DNA of 64,000 nucleotides. Source: Diatrype stigma (taxonomy: Eukaryota; Ascomycota; Sordariomycetes; Xylariales; Diatrypaceae). The stretch's first letter is position 1, and each line of letters opens with the position of its first letter. Location: contig JAKJXP020000013.1 in the NCBI GenBank assembly GCA_022225965.2, positions 186,001 through 250,000 on the forward strand. The letters are read 5' to 3'. A model generated the notes under the pieces. That model saw only the letters and a program-made list of their open reading frames with translations, was not told the origin of the DNA and did not search any database. Positions 17,434 through 27,590 of the stretch are shown here, piece after piece. Made by a program: the position numbers and the translations under genes.

Positions 17434-17964
17434 TCATGAAGGCACCTTCGTCCGTAATTGGACGCCATGCCAACCCTTCATCTGCTCGCCAAGCACGGCG
17501 TTGACCATCCGCTGCTGCTTCAACATGTTGGCACCCCGAAACTTCTCCGAAGTGATCTCAATCCCGTACATGGAGCCACAGCCGCCTGATATGTCTTGAA
17601 CCATGAGCTCGGTTGGCGCGAACTCGGCGGTGAGCTTATCCCATATCTCGGACTCGGCGCGGTCTAGAAAATCGGGTTTCTCGGGTGTAGAGGGCGAGGG
17701 CGAGCTCGCTGGTGCCGATGACGAGAACGGCGCAGTGGCTGGAGATGCGGATGTGGAATATGGGTATCGGCGGGCTGGGAGAGTGGTGGATCGGGCATTT
17801 GATGTTTGCTGCAGCCAAGCTTTGGCTTGATTCGTGGCTGGTGATGTCGCAAACCGACGCAGGTGAGAAGGCGTCTTGGTGCGAATTTGCCTGGTAGCTG
17901 CTGTAAGAGCTAGGCGGCGGCAATTGGCGCACAGCATGCTGTGGTATCTTTGTTCAGGAGACAC
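17434..17964 (-). CDS. BOL3: BolA-like protein, BOLA3/Bol3 type, mitochondrial
   Basis: A single-exon 176-residue protein; translation may instead begin at Met10. Residues ~10-45 are rich in Arg, Ser, Thr and Ala without acids, a typical mitochondrial presequence. A low-complexity Ser/Pro/Ala spacer covers ~60-95. The BolA domain is at ~103-175, with VQDISGGCGSMYGIEI, KQQRMVNAVL and WHGVQLRTKVP. The GGCG cysteine (Cys129) and the conserved histidine (His167) are the BOLA3-type cluster-ligand candidates. BOLA3/Bol3 works with mitochondrial glutaredoxin and NFU factors in delivering 4Fe-4S clusters to enzymes such as lipoate synthase. The cysteine separates it from BOLA1-type paralogues. No neighbour is functionally linked. 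Confidence 0.9.
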   Translation of the reverse strand: MSPEQRYHSMLCANCRRLALTAATRQIRTKTPSHLRRFATSPATNQAKAWLQQTSNARSTTLPARRYPYSTSASPATAPFSSSAPASSPSPSTPEKPDFLDRAESEIWDKLTAEFAPTELMVQDISGGCGSMYGIEITSEKFRGANMLKQQRMVNAVLGEQMKGWHGVQLRTKVPS

Positions 17965-18841
17965 TCGTCGGTTTGGTCGGTTGGTTTCAGAGATAGGTTT
18001 GCGCTGTAGCTGTAGTGATCGGTGGCTGTATCTCTTGCTGTTCCTGCGTGTTGTTGCGATGCGACGATTCCGGGATGAATGCAGAAATTAATGATTCGGA
18101 CGAGTTTAGATAAACTGTGACCTAAACAAGACCTAAACTACGTAATCAGGTAAGTGCATATTGAGATACATTGTATGTACTACCTGTACCTAATCCATTG
18201 GCGCCTGCATGGACATAAAATGCACAGAAAGGTTAAGGCCAGACCAATTGGATCACAGGAAATACAAAATGCTGACCCTCCGACGTCGGCACATCGTCGC
18301 TCTCACATGTCTATGTATCTAGGTACCTACACCACCTACACTTACCCAACTGGGTACTATTATGGCCGCCTACGATGCAGCTGGAAGGTTCTAACGCTGA
18401 AGTTAAAGATGTTGATTGAACAATGCGATGTAGTTAGTAATGAATTGAAACTGTTCTGCTTTCTTTACCATGCGGCATAAAAGTTTTGAACACACTTCCA
18501 AGGTTCCTTGCGTAAAATTTAAGCATTACCTGCTAACTACGTAGGTAGGTATAGGCCGTGCTTCCAAAGCCACTACGTTTCTATACAATATTCTATACGA
18601 GACTGGGTATTGTAAAAGGTGCACCATAGGCCTATAATACCATACGGGTTTGCTTTTGGACATCTGCAGTCATTGGGTTTCATTGGGTTTCAATATATAT
18701 ACATTAAGGACCCCCGGAGGCATGTACCGGGGGACATCGGTATGGAGTAGTGTGCATCACACTGGGTATCTTCGAATCATTATATAATTGGGGTGTTGTT
18801 AGGGGTGTTAGTAGGGGTATTGGTAATGGTGTTGGTGCTCG
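17965..18841. other. Intergenic between BOL3 and the MFS gene
   Basis: Contains the BOL3 promoter and the 3' end region of the minus-strand MFS gene. No conserved frame is seen. A repeated TTGGGTTTCA motif occurs near 18672-18692. Confidence 0.55.
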
Positions 18842-20669
18842 CTATAGCTTCGGGTTGAATCTCCCACGGATACGCTCGCCAAATATGAAGAACGCAACTG
18901 GTATCGGGATGAGAATGAGGGCAATAAACCCGAGAAGACTGTTGCCCCATCCCAGCCCTAGTGCGTTGTACATCTCGAGGCCCCCGAGAGGTAGGAGCGC
19001 GCCGAGGAGAGATCTCAGCACAGCCACAGCGGCTGTTACCGATGCAGCATAGAGAGGATAGGTGTCGAGAAGATAGTTTTGGACGCAGAACTGAAGAAAA
19101 CGTATTGTTAGTTCTCAGGATATACGCAGAGAATCTGGGGTTTAGCTAGGGAGAAGAAGGGGCGTGGGGGGTTGGCCGCCGCGGAAAAGTAGCTTACCAT
19201 TACACCCATTAGACCAGCGGCGAAGATCAAAACGCCGATCATAGGTACGATCCAATGGACCTGATTTTCTGTCGTCCAGCCGTAGATGAACAGGCCGACA
19301 GGAAGCGCTGCACCACACGGGATAGTGAGTTGAGGGGAGATTCGGACTTCGGGCTTATGCGGCAACCCTTTCGCCAGGTTCCACTTGACGATCTTGTCGC
19401 TAAGGGCTCCGAAGGTGATGACTCCGATCAGCATCCCCAAGCCGGCCGGGAGGAAGGTCAGCCCACTCGCGCCCTCGTCGAAGCCGTACTGGTCCGAGTA
19501 CACGAAGGAGAACGTCGTGAGGAGGAGGTAAAGGATGCCGTACGTGATGGCAACGTAAAGCGACATGAGCGTGACGATCGGGGTCATGAGCAGGAGCTTC
19601 ATTGGGCGGACGATGGCATGCTTGAGCTGCTCTCTCGGCGGTGCTCTCCCGGACAGCTTGCTGTAGAGGTCGGGGTTGCCGGTCTCCTTGCGCAGCCGGG
19701 CGGTCTTCTTTTCCAGAAGAACCGGCGCGAAGGACTCGCGCAGCCATACGAAGCTGATGGGGATACAGATTCCACCCTAGAAGAAGCCGGAGTCAGCTTG
19801 ACTAACTACGTCTAAAACCCGGTTCGGGGAGGAGAGGCAAGAACATACCAAAATAGCGATTAGCCAGTACACCCAACGCCACCCAGCAGCTCTGATCAGA
19901 TACCCGCCCGCGAGGGGGCCGATGCAAGGACCGAGAAGGGGGCCCAGCGACCATGCGGACATGGCCCTGCCGCGCTTCTCGACCGGCATGAAATCGGCAA
20001 TGCTTCCGCTCCCGATCGTCACCGGCACCGCTCCGCTGAGGCCCATGAAAAACCGGAAGGCCAAGAGCATGCCGATGCTGTTGCTTAGCGCGGTACATAT
20101 GGTGAAGACGACGAACAGAATGTTGCCGTAGAAGTACAGGGGCCGGCGGCCGTAGATCTCGCTGAGGGGGGCGACCAGGAGCGGGCCGAAGGCGAAGCCG
20201 AGAATGTAGATGGACACGAGGAACGTGGCCGTTGTCCCGGACGTCTCGTTGAACTGTCGCATGATGGCGGGAACACCGGGCGCAAACATCGAGGAACCCA
20301 GTGGGCTATTTTGATCCTGCTGTTAGCCAATGGGGAAAGATACGGCGACACCGGCACTGTAGCTTACGTGACAAGGGTTAGAATAGATAGCGTGGCGACG
20401 TTGAGCCATTTCTTCTTGTCGGACCAGTTCACCGGGTTTTCGGGATCGTCCGGACCATCCCAGTCTACGAGATTCGGGTCGGTCTCTGTTGTGGGCTCCT
20501 GCTTGTCCTGGCTGGCCTCGATGTCGATGTCGATGTCGCCGTCGCCGTCTTCTTCCGACTCCGCTTCTTCGGGCACTGAGGCATCGTCACCTGCCTCTAG
20601 TCTCTTTTCCGGCAGCGAATGGACATTAGCCGCCGAAGGGGACATCTCGGTCTTCGTCTGTGTCGCCAT
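18842..20669 (-). CDS. MFS drug/polyamine:H+ antiporter (DHA1-like)
   Basis: Four exons: 20669-20368, 20305-19849, 19776-19198 and 19090-18842, with introns of 62, 72 and 107 nt (donors GTAAGC, GTATGT, GTAAGC; acceptors TAG, TAG, CAG). The product is 528 residues, typical for fungal 12-TM DHA1 exporters. Residues 1-85 form an acidic cytosolic tail followed by the family motif [14 protein letters not shown] motif A is at ~141-157 ([18 protein letters not shown]). The antiporter motif C is [15 protein letters not shown] at ~222-236. The last exon encodes TM11-12 and a short basic tail. Such plasma-membrane transporters usually export toxic compounds or polyamines. The substrate cannot be told from sequence. 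There is no clustered biosynthetic gene, which argues for a general efflux role. Confidence 0.9.
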
Positions 20670-22137
20670 GCTTTCTCTTGTGCTTCCCGTTTTTCTTTTT
20701 CGGTGGAAGGGCGCTATGGCACGATATGAATGCCAGCCGTGTGGATGATACGAATGTGTGACCAGACAAGAAAGTACTACGAGGATGGGATGTAAGGGTT
20801 GCCGGTGTTATATAACGTCCTGGAGGAGTGACAGGGGTGCCAGCATCGCTAACATGAAGGCCTCCCGGATCCGCAACGGGCCCGGGAGAGCTTGTGCAAG
20901 GAATTATGTAAGTCTCATTGTGTGCTGTTATCTAGACGAAGACGGAGGCTCTCGGTTCTCGATTATACTGTAACTAGTATTCTATTTCCATTGAAAGTGG
21001 ACCGGTAATGAGAATGAAACAAGTATACGACCTATTAAACGAAATCGCGAAGTAGCTTCGCGTTGTCCTCCTGAATCACTGTAAGAAAGAAATAAGGGCA
21101 TATCTTCTGGATCGGGTGTATAAAAAAGAAGCATAACTAGTTCACGGCATTCGTGGGGCCGAGTTCTAGATTCCTCGTACCCATGTAATTCTTCGCGTTC
21201 TCTCGGATTTTCTTTATTGGCCGGACTGGATCGCCCATCTCCGAGCCTCCAATCCGCTCCCGGTCGGTTAGACTACGAAGTGATGTAGCGGGATTCGTTT
21301 CCAACGGTCTCGCTTTGGGGTTTCCGCGATGCAGCTTATACGATCCCGAGAGGTCTACCAGTAGCAGGACTATACATGCTGCAGGGAAATACGCCTTATG
21401 GGCATGTATCCCCGTCTCTACGGAGTGGCGTAACGGCGCATCGGAGGTATCTGAAGGTTCACCCTCCGATCTGATGAACGAGATTTTGATTTTGGTGAAT
21501 CTTGGTGATCGGCATGACGTGCCGAGTACCGAATTTCGACCATCGGTACCTTACATAGTCAGATAGTATGCTTGATGGAACCTCTTCTATACATCGCACC
21601 GATTCAAAGGCCAATAATCCTGTTCTAGGTCTTTCATTTGGAAGGTACATAGTTGGAGGTTCCAACACATGCTAAAGGATTTTGCAGAGACGCGCTGTGC
21701 CGCTGGAGTTCAGATGACAACGGGATGAATGAATCTACCTACTAGTTAGGAAGTAAATTCCGCTGAAAACCCGTCGCCTAACATCTTGGCAATGACTATG
21801 GCTCGCTATAAGTGGGATAGTGTACGAGCTGTATACGAGCTGAGGAGGGATAATGCGAGCTGACGCGGGAAGATATCTAACTATACTACGAGATGTACGA
21901 ATCTTTACGAGATCTTACGAGCTGGTGCGAACGGATCAACGCGCTAACAAGTCAATAGATGACGGGACTTGCTTTGCATAACTATTTCTTACATGATTCC
22001 ATACACATTCATTCTTGCAAGGTACCTATTCTGAACATTAGCTTGCCTAGTATACATTTTCCACCGTCCGAACGGAAGTTGGTGCCCCGATGCCCATATG
22101 CGCTTTCTATCACATGCTATACTCCTGCACACTCCTA
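20670..22137. other. Intergenic, no supported gene
   Basis: Holds the MFS promoter on the left and the 3' region of the protease gene on the right. A small imperfect repeat based on TACGAGCTG/TACGAGATC lies at about 21822-21922. No conserved frame is visible. Confidence 0.5.
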
Positions 22138-25087
22138 TCACTTGGCGTAGCTGATTGAGAACGGAATCGTTTCCTGAACGTCGTATTGTTCGGGATCGCT
22201 AGCGTCGCCGTAGATGTGCAGGGCCTCGATGACAAACTTGTACGTCCCGGCGGGCGCGATGCTGCCGTCGGCCAAAACACCCTCCCACACCACGTATTGG
22301 GGGTCTCGGGACAAGTACTTCGTAGGCGAGCCGAATATGTGGCCCAACCCGTCGTCGTCGCCGGTAGAGTAATTGCCGCTCCCACCGACAGGCACGAGCT
22401 TGACGTTGAGCTGGGGCGAGCCGAAGGCCAGGTACGCGAATGCGACCGGGAGCGTGTCGTCGTCGGTCGCGTTGCCCGGCGCCGGCAGGGTAAAGGTCGC
22501 GTTCTCGCCGGTGATTGGCGCCAGCTGCGGATCGGTCGAGTACGTTAGGTAGCCGATGTCCAGGACCGGGACCGAGTTCAAGCTGCCCACCGCGCCGTTG
22601 TAGGGGAGCGAGAGGCTGTCGCCGTTGGTGCCGTTAAGGGTGACGTACCCCGAGTAGACAGGGAGGCGGGTGCCGTTCAGTGCCGGCGGCGTGACGGTGA
22701 CGGAGACGGTAGACTCACCGCCGGCAGGGACCGTGACTTTCGCCTCGGAGAACTCGACCGTCGCGTACTCGTCGGTCAGCTCGAGGTCTGGGAAGTAGTC
22801 CGGGTAAATAGATGTGGAGAAGGTGTAGCCCGTTGCGGCGCCAACGCTTCCAAGCTCGTACGTCACGTCCTCCCCGCCCAAGTTCTGGATGGTGAAGTTC
22901 AGGGTGTCCACGAAGTTGTCGGTGTCGTTGAAAGCGAGGCTCGACTTGCTGAGAAGCGTGGTGGCGTAGGCAGCGTCGTACGCCTGGACCAGTCCGGCGC
23001 CTTGCTGTGCCACAGGGGCCAGAAAGGGGTAAGTCGCGGTACCGTCATTCAGGAGCTGAGGGTTCGAAGTGGCCGACAATAGGTTTTCGATCGTAGCGGG
23101 ATCGAACGTGCCCCGAACGGTGGCGACGAGTGCAAAAATGGCGGCGACGAGTGGGCAGGCCATCGAGGTCCCAGAGATCACAGCATACGATCCGAGGGGC
23201 ACGGGCCATGTCGACAGAATCATGCCGCCAGGAGATGCAAGCTGAGGCTTGACGTCCATCTCGAAGGTCGGGTTCCAGGTGGTGTACGTGCTAAGAAATC
23301 CGCCGGTCACGTCGTTCTTCTGTTCTGACAGCTGTACCGGGGCAGTGAGAGGGTCGACAAAGCTGAGAACAAGCTCGGAACCGGCCTCCAAACTAGCAAT
23401 CCAGGCTTCACCTTGATCAGCAGTCACCTATAGCTTGTTAGTAATCTGAACTGGTAGCATCGCTTGAGCAAAGCCTAGACGCTTACCATGCCAGTACCTA
23501 GGATACCGTCTACGCCGCTTGCTGAGGGTCCAGTAGCACCAATCCTAACGTTATTGTAGAACATTACATAATGAGCCCCAAATGCCGCGGCGTTCGTGGC
23601 CTTCTCAACAAAGGTGCACGTTCCCCTGCGTACAAGAACGATATAGCCAGAGAGGTCGGGGGTGTCCTCTGGATATGGGTCACAGCCAGCCGCTGGGTCT
23701 GTGATGTCCAGCGAAGGAGTCCAGAGAGGAAGGCTAACGTTAGCCCACGCGCCAGGTTCTCCAAGCGAGTACCCGAAAGTTGCTGTACTGTTACCTGCGA
23801 CGGAGAAGGAAGCCTCGGTCAGGAGCTGCGGCGTGTTCACGTTGTCGAAAGAAGCGATCGACGTGACCTTCTTTCCGTTGGATGCCGTGCTGGCATAGAA
23901 CAACCCGTACTCGCCGTCATTACCCGCCGAGACGGTGCAGGGAACGCCAGCCTCGACAATCCGGGAAACCGCAACAGACCAAGGATCTTCGCTCCAGCCC
24001 GACGAACCGCCAATTGAGGCGGTGATGATGTCGGAGCCTGCCTCATATGCCCGCATGTAAGCCTCAATCAGTACGTCATTACCAGCACCGCCAGTGCAGC
24101 CAAAGACGCGGAAAGAGCCCAACGTGACATCCTTCACAGTACTGGTTAGCCATCACGCCGCCCGTTGCCAGCCTCTTCGAACCAGGAGACTTACGGGAGC
24201 GGCACCAGTAAAGCCATACTCATTTGCTTGCGCAGCAATGATGCCTGCAACGTGGGAACCGTGGCCGGCACATCCATCGTAGGGACTATCTCGAGCTTTC
24301 AGTATACCTACTTCGTGCTGGAACACATTCTGGATTTACTCACTCGTCGTCAGGCACTGGGGTATTGTCCCCATCGTAGTCATCGCCGACAATGTCGTAA
24401 CCATAGCTCACAAGATAATCGGGACCGAATCCGCCTCCAAGAGCCGGGTGGGTATAGTCGGTCTAGGCGGCGTTCAGCATTAGTTCTTTGCGCGAATAGA
24501 GGAGCCGGGATTGCATACGCCAGTATCAATAACACCAATTTTTACTCCTTTCCCAGTCACACCCTTAGCTCGCAGCTTGTCTACCTGCGTCATGACGTGT
24601 GGAGAGAAGGTATCGTTGCCATTCTGACGCTTGACATTTCGGATGAAGTCCGGACCGCCCGCTGTTCCTGTCCACACCACTTCGTCCTTGGGAAGATAGT
24701 ACACCCGGTTTGGCCACACCTGCTTGACGCTGGCAAGGGAAGAGAGCTTTCCCGCGTGCTCCTCGGCACTGGGTATGTCCTTGAACTGAATCGACACGCC
24801 CTTGAACAGCGAGTAGTCCAACTTCATGCGCGTCTCGGCTAGAGACTCGATATGGCTGAAGAATTCAGACGAGTCCTAAAAAACCCAGCGATCCCTTCCT
24901 ATTAGAGGATGACGGCGCAAATCAACGGATAGAATATCTGGTGTCGCTCACTCACCGCAGCATCTTCGAACTCGACAATGTAGTTTCCGGGAAGGATTTT
25001 GCTACTACCTTTCGTCTTGGCCTCTGCGTGCGAGAAGAGGCCCACAGCGCTCGCGAGCAACGTCAACAAGGCGCCGCTTCGGACCAT
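22138..25087 (-). CDS. Secreted subtilisin-like serine protease (S8) with PA insert
   Basis: Six exons: 25087-24956, 24875-24519, 24462-24344, 24285-24195, 24131-23487 and 23427-22138, giving 877 residues in continuous phase. A signal peptide covers residues 1-23. An inhibitor I9-type propeptide starts at NYIVEFEDAA. The S8 catalytic triad is complete: Asp161 (VIDTG), His211 (GHGSHVAGI) and Ser536 (GTSMACP), with oxyanion Asn304 (SAGND). A protease-associated insert spans ~365-430 (GYIVLVRRGTCTF), and the C-terminal ~250 residues are beta-rich Fn3/Ig-like with many N-glycosylation sequons. The architecture matches large extracellular fungal subtilases used in nutrition or host tissue breakdown. 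The fourth intron ends in AAG, not YAG; using it restores the family motif AAPDVTLGSFRVFGC. Confidence 0.92.
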
Positions 25088-27590
25088 GGTTGCTCGCTAA
25101 CTGAGTCGGCCCAGGAATGAACCACGTCAGGAAGACGCAAGGTGATGAACGAGACAGATGGCAAAAAGAGAGAACGAGTACACGCGGGCTCTATACGAAA
25201 GGAGGCCGCAAGCCCTTTTGTGGGCAGGCGGGAAACGGCTCATATTTGTATATTCCCCGTCCCGGGGTTCAGTAGACATGGCGGCGAGGGTATACACCGT
25301 TGACGTGCTCAGCAAACCACCATTGAGCGCCAACAACACACTGCAGCATGCAGTTCAGTTGCATTCGGGGAGGGCGTGCAGACGCGATAAGCTAGGTCGA
25401 TCTCCTAATCCGATGGTGATTCCCCGTCCAGCTTCCGTTGTCGTATTAGGATATGGCCGGGGTGGCTGCAGAGACGGTCTATGCTAACCGTGCTGATGGA
25501 CAGCCAAGCCAAGGACAGCTCCCCAAAACTTAAGACCTTGGCAGGGGGGCCTTTATTCGGGACAAGTTGAGAACGGGGGAGATTACCACTAGTAACTACC
25601 TGAAGTGACTATATCACCCCCGCCCTATCATGCACCACAGATCGTGCATCTTGGCACTCTTATCTCGGTCAGGCAGGTGAACGGGGAAACTACCAACTGT
25701 AACTGGAGGCCATGGACGCAGGGACGGCGAGCAACCGAAGCCACGCGAGCGTGCCCATTATTACAGCGTTGTTTCTATGTGACATGAATCTAGATCTCAT
25801 CGAACTCTCCACTGATCATCGAGACTACGATCCTTCCATGACCACTAGCCTATTGGTAGATAAGATAAGTAGGTAGCCATCTAGACTACATGTAGGTATT
25901 TCACCACTTCCTCTCCAGACTCCCTAATAAGGAGTCCTTATATACGTCTGTACTATGTAATATGTCCAACGATCTACCCTGAGGGTCTCACTGGGCGGGA
26001 ACATTTGCCAATCCGCTCTCGGTATGACGCTCATATTGAGTCTTGTCACTTACCCCGCGGGAGGGTGTTGAAAACAAGCTTAACTAACGCATGATTCCGT
26101 GATAAGCAATACCCCTGTAGCTTAATCGCGCATGGTATTGTAGGTATTACACGAAACGATAGCGAACTGAGTAAGTTACTCCGTGCAGGCCTCATCAACA
26201 CCGCATCGTATTCATCCGTCAATAGATCCATCGATAGACACCTGCAAGGTCGCAGGATGCGCGTCGTGGATCTACAATGCCATGCTATCTACGTTGATGC
26301 CTGCACCCGTCAGCTCTTTGCTCTATGTCGTTCAAGGCCATTTTGGGAGACCTTGGACCGTACGGTGCTGTCATGCTGTGCTTGCATTACGCCATAGTCA
26401 CAAAACGGACCAACGAGATTGCGTTATCCGACGTTGCATTGCAGCGGCAGAGAATGTTGAACACATAGATAGGAGTAAACAATCTGAGTGACATAGAACA
26501 AGCTTATTTGCCACGAGGCATCGGGATGCCCAAGACTAGATAACTGATGGGTCGAGAAAACATTGATGGGACTATGGGAGATACACAAATACGGTGGGTG
26601 GCCAGGACTGCTGCTGCCACTGGGATTGGAGTGTGTACAGTCCTATGGACTCATAGCATCACACTGCAGTGCCTACTTTATACACACACCTACATTGTCA
26701 CGAGCGAGCGGCCGGAAAGTAACCTAGCCTATCACATGCCTAGATAGGAAATTTCGTTGTTGGCCACACATTGAGGCTCTGAGTACGCCAGGAAGTTCTG
26801 TCTGCAATGAAAGGCGCGCTAATTGACATCTCTTTGATATGAACAATGACTGGCTGGTCCTTGTGAGCTGATGAAATTGATTAGCAGTCTCCATTATGCT
26901 CGATGGCTTACTACGACCCCCCTCTTAACACTGCTCACCTACTCCATGTGGGGGTTACATGAAGACTATGCGTGTTGTGGCACATCACTCGAGCCGGCCC
27001 TACGGGTATAAGTGGATGGCCTCAACATTATAACGATATCCAGAGATCGGTTATAGCGCCTTTGGCAAGAGTCCAAGTTAAAGGTACATCCGGTAGCCTC
27101 TCGGTCCCTGCGAAGATGTCTGGACGGGAACACGGTGGTGCGCTTTCCACTAAATGCTGGATATTGTCCTGGTACCAGCCCCAGAGCGTTTGTATACGAC
27201 ACTAGTGTTGTTGGCGTGAACTACGATAATGGCAGAACCTACGGTGAAGGATAGATGCCCGGCAGAGCCAACTAAACAGAGTCAACGACTGTCGATAGCC
27301 TTTGTCCGCTATCAGAGGTAATAACGGAAGGATCGAGGTCACGATGTCACTCCTTCGATCATGCGTAAACTTGGCAACTCGAGGTTGGGGCAGCGATTAC
27401 ACGGAGACGCACAACTTGAACTCATACATCTCTGAGGCGAGCAAAAAGCGAAGACTTGTATCAGACGTATTGTATAAGGTGCCCCTGCAAATATGGTACA
27501 ATCTAGAGGTTTAGTGAAATCAATGTACAAAGGAAATAGCTATTCTACACCTTGGTGTTATACAATACAGGATCCTATGCTCCAAATAGT
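25088..27590. other. Intergenic, no supported gene
   Basis: About 2.5 kb with only short frames. The right end of the preceding protease gene faces this DNA, so its promoter lies just beyond 25088. No RNA gene or repeat family was recognised. Confidence 0.5.
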